DNA from: Bacteroidota bacterium
GTDB lineage: Bacteria; Bacteroidota; Bacteroidia; Bacteroidales; CG2-30-32-10
Direction: 5' to 3'
NCBI GenBank assembly: GCA_013334735.1
Contig: JAAXXA010000011.1
Location: 1 to 16,602, forward strand
Length of the DNA: 16,602 nucleotides
Positions 8,613-16,002 of the stretch are shown piece after piece. The position numbers and the translations under genes are program-made. The notes under the pieces were generated by a model. The model had not been told where the DNA came from, searched no databases, and saw only the letters and a program-made list of their open reading frames with translations. The stretch's first letter is position 1, and every line of letters begins with the position of its first letter.

Positions 8613-8798
8613 AAGTTTTTATTTTGTTGGTATTTGGAACGTCTTATGAGGGTTATATAATTATATACAAAGATAGAATATTTCTTAATATGAAAATATC
8701 TCTTGCATTTTCATTTTTGGTAGTATTTGGGAGGAAAGCAGCCCATTTTATTGTAAAAAAGACCTCCGTTGCTTAAAATAAATCTGCTTCAACCACCC
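8613..8798 (-). promoter_or_regulatory. Type A upstream leader (copy 1) with -7 box
   Basis: On the - strand, TATCTTTG at 8675-8668 is an exact match to the Bacteroidetes -7 consensus TAnnTTTG, about 55 bases upstream of the ATG at 8612. No good TTTG -33 box lies at the usual spacing; only TTTTC at 8696-8692. The stretch from the box to the ATG (TATCTTTGTA, CTCATAAGAC, AAATA, CAACAAAA, AAACTT) matches the leader of the 958-residue paralogue. The left part, 8700-8798, is the 3' flank of the 1032-residue gene. It shows no ORF and no ordinary terminator, only two short complementary pairs in interlocked order (8730-8734 with 8763-8767; 8736-8741 with 8784-8789). Confidence 0.5.
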
Positions 8799-11700
8799 TT
8801 ATGGCGTTATAGAAATAGGAGATGTTGCAGTTACCTCTGCGCAACCGCTTGCTGCTGCTATAGTATTGGTTACCGTATAATCACCAGGTGTACTTGCTGT
8901 ATCTACACCTCCTGATGCATCTATAGTTAAACCACCTGTGATTGAAAATGTACCTGCCACACCGTCTAATGTAGGATAAACAGTTCCTGAAGTACTTGAA
9001 TAAGGTGTCCCTGAATAACTAAAAGTGGCTATCGGTAATGCTGTTATTGTAATGGAAGAAGTTGCTTCAACTGCTTCGCATCCTCCTGCTGCTGCTATAG
9101 TATTGTACACCGTATATCCACCTGGTGTACTTGCTGATAGGTTTACATTTCCGCTCCCATCTATACTTAAACCTCCTGAGGATGAAAATGTGCCTGCTAC
9201 GCCTTCTATTGTAGGTGATGCGGTTCCTGCATCACTACAATATGGCGTTGCTGAATAACTAAAAGTGGCTACAGGTAATGCTGTTATTGTAATTGAATTA
9301 GATGCCTCAACTGCTGCACATCCTCCTGATGCGGCAATTGTATTGTAAACCGTATAACCACCGGGTGTACTTGATGATGGATATACATTTCCGCTTCCAT
9401 CTATATTTAAGCCTCCCGAGGATGAAAATGATCCTGCTACACCACCCCCATCAAATGTGGGTGAAGTACCTCCCACATTACTGCAATACGGCGTTGCTGT
9501 ATAACTAAATGTCGCTACCGGTAATGCAGTTATTGAAATGGAAGATGTTGCAGTTACCTCGGGGCAACCGCCTGCTGCTGCTATAGTATTAGTTACAGTG
9601 TATGTACCGGGAGTACTTGCTGATAAGTTTACATTTCCACTTGCATCTATAATTAATCCACTAGTGGATGAAAATGTGCCAGCCGTACTGCCTCCATCTA
9701 AAGTAGGCGAAGCAGTTCCTGCATCACTGCAATAAGGCGTTGCTGTATAACTAAATGTCGCTACCGGTAATGCTGTTATTGTAATTGAAGATGTTGCAGT
9801 TACCTCGGGGCATCCTCCTGAAGTTGGAATTGTATTGTAAACCGTATAATCACCTGGTGTGACTAAATTTAAACTTACGCTTCCATCATAATATATATAT
9901 GGACTTGTAGATGAAAATGTGCCAGCCGTACTGCCTCCATCTAAAGTAGGTGAAGTGGTTCCATAGCCGCAATAAGGTGTTCCTGTATAACTAAAGGTGG
10001 CAATCGGAAGCGTCGTTATAGTAATATAAGCAGATGCCGAAACTTCGGCGCATCCACTTGTTGCTGCAATTGTATTGGTTACCCAATAACCACCGGGTGG
10101 ACTTGATGCTAAGTCTATATATCCATTGCTTGGAGTTAAAATTAATGCAGGATCTGTACACGTAAATGTGCCTGCCACACCGCCTCCATCAAAGGTTGGG
10201 TAAGCCGTTCCTACATTACTGCAATATGGAGTTCCTGTGTAACTAAAAGTGGCTACCGGTAATGCTGTTATTGTAATGTAAGCAGTTGTAGAAGATTGTG
10301 GACAGCCCGTGTTTACCGTATTAGTAACTGTGTAGCCACCGGGTTGGCTTGAGGACAAATCGACATCTCCATTACTTGATACATATATTGGTCCCTGTCC
10401 ATCTGCTGAAAATGTGCCTCCTATACCATCTCCGTTTAAGCTAACAGAAGCGGTGCCTGTATTACAATATGGACTTCCTGAGTAACTAAAAGAAGCGGCA
10501 GTATTTACTGATACATATAATGCTGTTGAAACACCACCTGAGCAAACAGAATTTGTACCATAAACTGAAATATAGCCTGATGAAGAACCACCTGGAAAAT
10601 AAACCGTAATGGAATTTGTATTGGAGCCACCTGTAATATAAGCATTTGTGGGAAGTGTCCATATATAACTTGTTGCATTTGCTATTGGCGCAACTGTATA
10701 AGAAACATAATAATCTCCTGCACAAACTGAACTTGAACCGGTAATTGCTCCTGCCGCAGCCGGTAATAATTCTACTGATACTGGAAAAACCGGTGAAACA
10801 CCGCCTGAACATAAAGCATTAGTACCATAAACGGTGATGTTTCCGGAGGAATAACTGTATGGAAAATATACTGTAATGGAATTTGGAGTTGGAGTGCTGG
10901 TAATAGAAGCATACTGTGGAACCGTCCAAGTGTAACCGGTTGCATCTGCTATTTCAGGCACAGTATAAGTTGCATAGTAATCTCCCACACAAACTGTGCT
11001 TGGACCCGTGATTGTTCCTGCTGCAGCTAAGGTTGTACTAACTGTTATAGGAAAAGCCGCTGAAATAGCTCCCGTACAAGCTTGGTTAGTACCATATACA
11101 GTAATATCACCTGATGAAGCATAAGGTAAAAAACTAACTGTTATAGAATTTGTATTGCTGCAAGAACTGATATAAGCACCATAAGGAAGTGTCCATGTGT
11201 AATTTGTTGCATTTGCTATAGCAGGTACAGAATAAGAAACATTGTTTTGACCCTGACAAACTGTACTTGTTCCACTTATTGTTCCTGCTGCATCAGGTAC
11301 ATTAATATTTGTAACCAACAAACAAGTAGCGGAACTTGTACCACAGCTAGTACTTGCTGTAACGCATATGTTTCCTGATGTACTTCCGAAATCTACTGTA
11401 ATACTGCTAGTACCTTGTCCTGAGCTTATAGAAGCTCCCGAAGGGACAGTCCAGTTATACGATGTTACTCCTGTTATAGGAGAAACAGAATATGCTACTC
11501 CTGTAAGACCGGAACAAAAGGTTGTTACACCTGAAATATCACCTGTTGCAGGTACAAAGTTATTGGTGCTGTAAAATGAAATCCATGAAGTACCATTATA
11601 ATACTGGAATGAATTACAATCAGTATTGTAAATCATGAGTCCTTTAGCAGGGCTTTCCGGTCGCCTCGTAGTACCCATGCGCGGAATAAGAAGCCCTTGA

Positions 11701-11897
11701 CTGGAGGAACTTGAAGAAGTATCGGCAGCAACATCAAGCATCGCAGAATTATCAGCAGCAGCTCCGGTTGGGTTAATTGCAGCGCCTCCGTTTTGTGCAA
11801 GACAGTTTGAAGCAGAAAATGAAAAGTAATAAGTGAGCAAAAGATATGCAATATATCTTGTCACTTTTTTTGCTTTATATAGTTTGTGTGTTTTCAT
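8799..11897 (-). CDS. Secreted modular surface protein with seven FSYxGTPYC repeats
   Basis: This 1032-residue protein starts with a signal peptide (1-35, ending NCLAQ) and the leader domain 36-108 ('DNSAMLDVAADTSSS', 'GLLIPRMGTTRRP'). About four Ig/PKD-like repeats follow (114-466), each with 'VCxGxx' near its start and a 'GTNxxC' end. From 470 to the end run seven ~80-residue repeats beginning at 470, 551, 635, 715, 798, 879 and 959. Each opens FSYxGTPYC, has 'AGTFSS' in the middle, 'STPGxYTVxNTIAA' and 'GGCxEVTAT', and closes with 'SITITALPVAT'. The two cysteines per unit could form a disulfide. The protein stops exactly at a repeat boundary (…SISITP) with no C-terminal module or type IX sorting domain. 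The last unit has lost its first cysteine. It is type B; its leader domain and upstream DNA match the 1069-residue paralogue. The role is unknown; a stalk or adhesin is inferred. Confidence 0.85.
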   Translation of the reverse strand: MKTHKLYKAKKVTRYIAYLLLTYYFSFSASNCLAQNGGAAINPTGAAADNSAMLDVAADTSSSSSSQGLLIPRMGTTRRPESPAKGLMIYNTDCNSFQYYNGTSWISFYSTNNFVPATGDISGVTTFCSGLTGVAYSVSPITGVTSYNWTVPSGASISSGQGTSSITVDFGSTSGNICVTASTSCGTSSATCLLVTNINVPDAAGTISGTSTVCQGQNNVSYSVPAIANATNYTWTLPYGAYISSCSNTNSITVSFLPYASSGDITVYGTNQACTGAISAAFPITVSTTLAAAGTITGPSTVCVGDYYATYTVPEIADATGYTWTVPQYASITSTPTPNSITVYFPYSYSSGNITVYGTNALCSGGVSPVFPVSVELLPAAAGAITGSSSVCAGDYYVSYTVAPIANATSYIWTLPTNAYITGGSNTNSITVYFPGGSSSGYISVYGTNSVCSGGVSTALYVSVNTAASFSYSGSPYCNTGTASVSLNGDGIGGTFSADGQGPIYVSSNGDVDLSSSQPGGYTVTNTVNTGCPQSSTTAYITITALPVATFSYTGTPYCSNVGTAYPTFDGGGVAGTFTCTDPALILTPSNGYIDLASSPPGGYWVTNTIAATSGCAEVSASAYITITTLPIATFSYTGTPYCGYGTTSPTLDGGSTAGTFSSTSPYIYYDGSVSLNLVTPGDYTVYNTIPTSGGCPEVTATSSITITALPVATFSYTATPYCSDAGTASPTLDGGSTAGTFSSTSGLIIDASGNVNLSASTPGTYTVTNTIAAAGGCPEVTATSSISITALPVATFSYTATPYCSNVGGTSPTFDGGGVAGSFSSSGGLNIDGSGNVYPSSSTPGGYTVYNTIAASGGCAAVEASNSITITALPVATFSYSATPYCSDAGTASPTIEGVAGTFSSSGGLSIDGSGNVNLSASTPGGYTVYNTIAAAGGCEAVEATSSITITALPIATFSYSGTPYSSTSGTVYPTLDGVAGTFSITGGLTIDASGGVDTASTPGDYTVTNTIAAASGCAEVTATSPISITP
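8802..10490 (-). repeat. Seven tandem ~240-bp coding repeats (FSYxGTPYC units)
   Basis: Unit boundaries on the + strand are approximately 10490-10248, 10247-9996, 9995-9756, 9755-9507, 9506-9264, 9263-9024 and 9023-8802. DNA identity is high between some units: 9667-9707 and 9910-9950 are identical over 41 bases, and the stretches starting near 9487 and 9730 agree over most of 80 bases. This suggests recent unit duplication and a potential for copy-number change by recombination. Confidence 0.85.
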
Positions 11898-11991
11898 AAG
11901 TCTTTTTTTTGTTAATATTTTTCACATTTTAAGCTTCTGACAAATTGTTTTGATAAATTTCTTAAAATAACAAATATAATATTTTTTTCTA
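11898..11991 (-). promoter_or_regulatory. Type B upstream leader (copy 2) with -7 box
   Basis: The part next to the ATG (11898-11960) is homologous to the leader of the 1069-residue gene. Further upstream on the - strand, TATATTTG at 11978-11971 exactly matches the Bacteroidetes -7 consensus, about 73 bases before the ATG. No convincing -33 TTTG is seen. The segment ends at the stop codon of the 958-residue gene, with no terminator between them. Confidence 0.45.
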
Positions 11992-14868
11992 TTACCAGTT
12001 CTTTAAGCACCTCACACTATAACCTTCTGTCTTAGTTCCACTGCCACTATAAATATGAGTATCCCAAAGAAGGCTTCTCCGCCATGCGGAATTAGAATTA
12101 ACATCTGTAGCCAACCACCAGTTACCCCAGTGGTTAATATCGTAGAACGTACTGGCATATGTATAACAGCGACCACCAGGAAGAGCAGTAAAACCACTTG
12201 TATTACAGTAGCCGTTACAAGTTGTGCCAATAACCCAATGAGCCGTTCCTGCTTCTTTTAATTTAGATCCCTCATTTGTCCCTCGCCATTGCCCTGTTGT
12301 ACCTGAACAATAGGGGTTTGTACCTGAAGTGCCAGTACACATACCAAGAAACTCTTCTAATATTATCCATTCGGCATTTGTGGGTAAGTGCCAACCGGCT
12401 GGACATATACCTTGAACATTTCCTGATGGAACAGGATTCCATGAAGCCGAATTTGTTGCTCCATTTATGTATTGAACCGTTTCAGCCCATTGATACAATC
12501 CACCGTAAGTGTTGCAATTAGTTTCATCATTATTATAACAGTACTTTTCTAAAGTACTGTTGTTCGTCTGTGATGTACTTGCTGATATTTTTGAACCTAT
12601 ATTAAGGTTTTGTGCCATCCAACATTGTGCGCCGATTAGAACAACATTATATATTTTACTATCTCTAGCATCTGTCATTTGTGATACGCATGAGGAGCAA
12701 TCAATCGTTGTTACTGGAAAATTTGAAGATTGTGTTCCTGTTCCGCATGAATTAGTTCCTGTTACAGTTAAATTGCCTGATGTGGCAGTTGTAGAATAAT
12801 TTATTGTAACAGGGTTTGTTGATCCCGAAATAGTAGCTCCTGTTCCGGAATAAGCCCATGTGTAACTTGTTGCATAAGGTATTGATACGGAGTAAGAAAC
12901 ATTATTTTGTCCTTTACAAACAGTACTTGATCCGTTAATTGTTCCGGGGTTAACCGGTATTGATATTACTGTTATCGTATAATATGGGGATATTGGTCCA
13001 CTATAACAAGAATTTGTTCCTTTTACATATAAATTACCCGATGTCGCGCTTTCAGAAAAATTAATCGTAACTGGATTTGTTGACCCTGAGAAAGAAACCC
13101 CTGTTCCTGAATATGCCCATGTGTAACTAGTCGCGTAAGTTACGGCAGGTAAGGAATACGAAACATTATTTTGCCCCTGACATACTGTATTAGTTCCTGT
13201 TATTGTTCCTGCAGTAACAGGTGTTGATGTTACTGTAATCAAATATGAAGCTGAAACTGTACCATTACAAGTAGAATTTGTTCCTTTTACAGTTAAATTA
13301 CCTGATGTTGCACTTGCCGAAAAATTTATTGTAACTGAATTTGTTGATCCTGAAATAGTAGCTCCCGTACCTCCGTATGTCCATATATAACTTGTCGCAT
13401 CCGCAATAGCAGGAACGGAATAAGAAACACTGCTTTGTCCTTTGCAAACAGTATTAGTTCCTGTGATTGTTCCTGCAGCGGCCGGTATTGCTTTAACAGT
13501 TACGGGATAATTTGGCGATTGAGAACCATTTCCACAGGCATTTACTCCTCTTACTGCTAAGTTTCCAGAAGTTGCATTTGATGAAAAATTGATTGTAATC
13601 GGATTTGTTGATCCTGAAATAGTACCTCCAGTTCCAGAATATGTCCATGTATAACTAGTTGCATATTGTATGGCATCGGAATATGAAATACTGTTTTGCC
13701 CTTGACAAACGTTATTAGTTCCCGCAATTGTTCCTGCGGTAACCGGTAAACGATTCACGGTTAAATAATAATATGTAGATTGCTGTCCATAACCACATGA
13801 ATTTGTCCCTCTAACATAAATATTACCTGATGATGCGCTTGTAGAAAAATTAACAGTAATTGAATTTGTATTGCTCCCTGATGCAATAGTAGCTCCTGAT
13901 GGAAGCGTCCATGAATAGCCTGTTGCATTTGCTATTGCTGCCACAGAGTATGAAACATTATTTTGTCCCTGACAAACTGTGGCTGTTCCTGTCATTGTTC
14001 CTGCAGTGCTGGGTAATGGTTTAACTATTACTGGAAAAGGGGCTGAAAAAGCTCCATCACAATAAGCATTTGTTCCTTTTACAGTTAAATTACCCGATAT
14101 AGCATCAGAAAAATAGATTGATGAAGGGTTTGTCCATCCATAAACAGTAGCTCCTGAATTGGAATATACCCATGTGTAACTGGTCGCGCCTGATATATCT
14201 GGTACGTAAAAATTAGAATACCACTGTGCCTGGCAAACCGAATCGGGTCCGGTGATTGTTCCTGCTGGCGATGGTGTAGTATATGAAACAGCCAAACAAG
14301 TAGGAAGGCTGGTAAAGCAGCTATTACTTGATGTAACGCAAATATCTCCAGTTGTATTTCCGTGGGTTACCACAATATTGGTTGTGTTCTGTCCTGAAGT
14401 TATCGAAGCTCCTGAAGGAACTGTCCAATTGTAAGATGTTGCCCCTTCAATTGGGGAAACGTAATATGATACACCTGTTTGACCTGAACAAAAGTTCGTT
14501 AAACCTGTAATAATACCCGGAGCAGATATATAACTGCTCATGTTAAAAATTGGTAACCATGATGCTCCGTCATAAAATTCGAAAGTATTACAATCTGTAT
14601 TGTAAATTATAAGACCTTTGGCAGGATTGTCGGGCCTTTTTGAAGTGCTCATTCGCGGTATTAAAAGCCCCTTACTAGTGGAGCTTGAAGTAGTATCAGC
14701 TTGAACATCAAGCATTGCTGAGTTATCTGCAGCAGAACCGTTTGCATTAATTGTTACTCCCTGTGCAAGACAATTAAAAGAGAAATTAGAAAAGCTAAAA
14801 ACTATCATAAGATATATAATACCTGTGACGGCTTTATTATTTGCTCCTATTAATTTTTGTATTTTCAT
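11992..14868 (-). CDS. Secreted modular surface protein with seven PKD-like repeats and complete FISUMP domain
   Basis: This 958-residue protein is the first gene of the - strand array. Layout: signal peptide 1-36 (hydrophobic 16-33, ending NCLAQ); leader domain 37-108 ('GVTINANGSAADNSAMLD', 'GLLIPRMSTSKRP'); about seven Ig/PKD-like repeats (119-722) of ~87 residues with 'AGTITGTNTVCxGQNNVSYS', 'ATSYTW', 'SGSTNPVTINFS' and 'GTNSC'; and a full FISUMP domain 723-958 with 'DARDSKIYNVVLIGAQCWMA', 'QNLNIG', 'KYCYNNDETNC', 'YGGLYQWAE', 'GICPAGWHLPTNAEW', 'LPGGRCY', 'WWLATD' and the closing 'GYSVRCLKNW'. The repeats probably form a rigid stalk presenting FISUMP at the tip, which is inference. The signal peptide and the shared MKIQK start fix the start codon. 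No type IX sorting domain is seen. It is type A; its leader DNA and leader domain match the 673-residue paralogue. Confidence 0.87.
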   Translation of the reverse strand: MKIQKLIGANNKAVTGIIYLMIVFSFSNFSFNCLAQGVTINANGSAADNSAMLDVQADTTSSSTSKGLLIPRMSTSKRPDNPAKGLIIYNTDCNTFEFYDGASWLPIFNMSSYISAPGIITGLTNFCSGQTGVSYYVSPIEGATSYNWTVPSGASITSGQNTTNIVVTHGNTTGDICVTSSNSCFTSLPTCLAVSYTTPSPAGTITGPDSVCQAQWYSNFYVPDISGATSYTWVYSNSGATVYGWTNPSSIYFSDAISGNLTVKGTNAYCDGAFSAPFPVIVKPLPSTAGTMTGTATVCQGQNNVSYSVAAIANATGYSWTLPSGATIASGSNTNSITVNFSTSASSGNIYVRGTNSCGYGQQSTYYYLTVNRLPVTAGTIAGTNNVCQGQNSISYSDAIQYATSYTWTYSGTGGTISGSTNPITINFSSNATSGNLAVRGVNACGNGSQSPNYPVTVKAIPAAAGTITGTNTVCKGQSSVSYSVPAIADATSYIWTYGGTGATISGSTNSVTINFSASATSGNLTVKGTNSTCNGTVSASYLITVTSTPVTAGTITGTNTVCQGQNNVSYSLPAVTYATSYTWAYSGTGVSFSGSTNPVTINFSESATSGNLYVKGTNSCYSGPISPYYTITVISIPVNPGTINGSSTVCKGQNNVSYSVSIPYATSYTWAYSGTGATISGSTNPVTINYSTTATSGNLTVTGTNSCGTGTQSSNFPVTTIDCSSCVSQMTDARDSKIYNVVLIGAQCWMAQNLNIGSKISASTSQTNNSTLEKYCYNNDETNCNTYGGLYQWAETVQYINGATNSASWNPVPSGNVQGICPAGWHLPTNAEWIILEEFLGMCTGTSGTNPYCSGTTGQWRGTNEGSKLKEAGTAHWVIGTTCNGYCNTSGFTALPGGRCYTYASTFYDINHWGNWWLATDVNSNSAWRRSLLWDTHIYSGSGTKTEGYSVRCLKNW

Positions 14869-14969
14869 AAGTTTGACCTTTTGTTGATATTTAAATGTCT
14901 TATGAGGTAGATTCTGATTAAATCATACAATAATTTACAAAGATACATATATATATAAAATTTAACAAA
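14869..14969 (-). promoter_or_regulatory. Promoter and type A leader (copy 2) for the surface-protein array
   Basis: On the - strand, TTTG (14969-14966), a 20-base AT-rich spacer and TATCTTTG (14945-14938) fit the Bacteroidetes housekeeping promoter (-33 TTTG, -7 TAnnTTTG). This is the best promoter match in the window. The -7 box lies about 69 bases before the ATG of the 958-residue gene. The leader between them (CTCATAAGAC, AAATATCAACAAAA, AAACTT before ATG) matches that of the 673-residue gene. Confidence 0.65.
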
Positions 14970-15420
14970 TATAATTACTTGCTTTTCTTTAATTTTTTCC
15001 CGCTTTCATGTTGTTTAAATTAATATTCCTATTTTTGTATGTTTTGTAAGGTTACAATATATTTATAGCTTTTAACTTTTCAGACAATTGAAATGATTAG
15101 CTGTTAAATCAGATTGTTATTGAAAATTATGCATTTTGAAGAAAAAATAATTGAAATTTTAAAATAAAATTGTATTTATGATTGCAAAATGTATAATACC
15201 AATCTTTTTTCTAAAAGATACAATCGAATTAGAAAAAATAGATTGATATATGCCGATTTGCTTTGTGTTTATTTTTTTGAAAAAATATTACTGAAAGCTA
15301 ATCGGTATAAATCATCAAAATCTTTAAAAAAATTTATAATTTACATTTAAATTGCTGATTTAATGTTAAACTATAAGCAACCTTTACATTATAATATCGT
15401 CTTTAAACGCTAAATAATTT
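14970..15420. other. AT-rich divergent intergenic region
   Basis: These roughly 450 bases lie between the divergent surface-protein array and sigma-factor genes. I see no ORF of useful length, no tRNA or rRNA, and no exact TAnnTTTG box reading toward the sigma-factor gene. The one strong structure is the hairpin at 15244-15314, listed separately. The sigma-factor promoter probably lies in 15315-15420 but cannot be pinpointed. Confidence 0.5.
15244..15314. repeat. Long imperfect inverted repeat (hairpin) upstream of the sigma-factor gene
   Basis: Bases 15244-15264 pair with 15294-15314 over 21 positions, with two mismatches and one G-U-type pair. The central CCGATT/AATCGG and GCTTT/AAAGC blocks are intact. 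The 29-base loop itself contains a T-run followed by an A-run (15273-15285) that can extend the stem. There is no T-run after the stem on either strand, so it does not look like an intrinsic terminator. It could be a protein-binding palindrome, a small structured RNA or a miniature repeat element. Confidence 0.55.
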
Positions 15421-16002
15421 ATGATTGATTTGTCTGATATCGACAACGTAAAACAACTGGTGGGTGATTGCATCAAAGGAGACAGAATAAGTCAGCAAAA
15501 ATTCTATCAGTTATTTTATGGAAAAATGCTTTCTATCTGTATGAGATATTCCGACAACAGAGATGAAGCAAAAGACATCCTTCATGATGGTTTTATTAAG
15601 GTCTTTGGAAATCTGAAAAATTTTGCCTTTAATGGTTCTATTGAAGGTTGGGTAAAAAGAATTGTTACTAATACTGCTATCGATTCGGTTAGAAAAAAGA
15701 AAAACTTTTTAGTAGAATTTGAAGATAACAGAAATTATGATAAACGAATTGATGATTTTGATGACAATATTGAATTTGAACAAATAAATCAACTTAAAGT
15801 AGAAGTTATCATGCAACTTATACAGAAACTAAGCCCTATGTATAAAATGGTTTTTAACCTGTATGTTTTTGAAGAACTCACACATAAAGAAATTGCTGAA
15901 GAATTAAATATTAATATTGGAACTTCCAAATCAAATTATGCTAAAGCCAAAAGGAATTTGAAACGATTTTTTGAAGAATACACAAATGGAAACAAAAAAT
16001 AA
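15421..16002 (+). CDS. ECF-type RNA polymerase sigma factor (sigma-70 family)
   Basis: This 193-residue protein directs RNA polymerase to specific promoters. Region 2 spans about 25-93 ('FYQLFYGKMLSICMRYSDN', 'DEAKDILHDGFIKVFGNL', 'GWVKRIVTNTAIDSVRKKK'), the -10-recognising and core-binding part. An acidic linker (about 98-120) follows. Region 4 spans about 131-183 ('QLIQKLSPMYKMVFNLYVFE', 'LTHKEIAEELNINIGTSKSN', 'YAKAKRNLKRF'), the helix-turn-helix for the -35 element. Length and layout fit two-domain ECF sigma factors of Bacteroidetes. The start at 15421 has no Shine-Dalgarno, as is common in this phylum. The next gene begins 17 bases inside its 3' end, so the two are probably translationally coupled, and the partner is a candidate anti-sigma factor. 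Target genes cannot be read here. Confidence 0.92.
   Translation: MIDLSDIDNVKQLVGDCIKGDRISQQKFYQLFYGKMLSICMRYSDNRDEAKDILHDGFIKVFGNLKNFAFNGSIEGWVKRIVTNTAIDSVRKKKNFLVEFEDNRNYDKRIDDFDDNIEFEQINQLKVEVIMQLIQKLSPMYKMVFNLYVFEELTHKEIAEELNINIGTSKSNYAKAKRNLKRFFEEYTNGNKK

Noticed and set aside
9025..9735. Open frames on the + strand opposite the FSYxGTPYC repeats
   Set aside because: They repeat with the same period as the real gene on the other strand and are antisense shadows of the tandem repeats.
8802..10490. Regular ~240-bp repeats considered as a CRISPR array or satellite DNA
   Set aside because: The units are long, diverged, and in frame within a protein with a signal peptide. There are no short identical repeats with unique spacers.
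12055..12799. Open frames on the + strand opposite the FISUMP domain
   Set aside because: The - strand frame encodes a clear FISUMP domain. The + strand frames show no family resemblance and no start context.
15301..15314. Similarity of CGGTATAAATCATC to the element at 112-142
   Set aside because: Only about nine bases (CGGTATAAA) match contiguously, which is expected by chance in AT-rich DNA.
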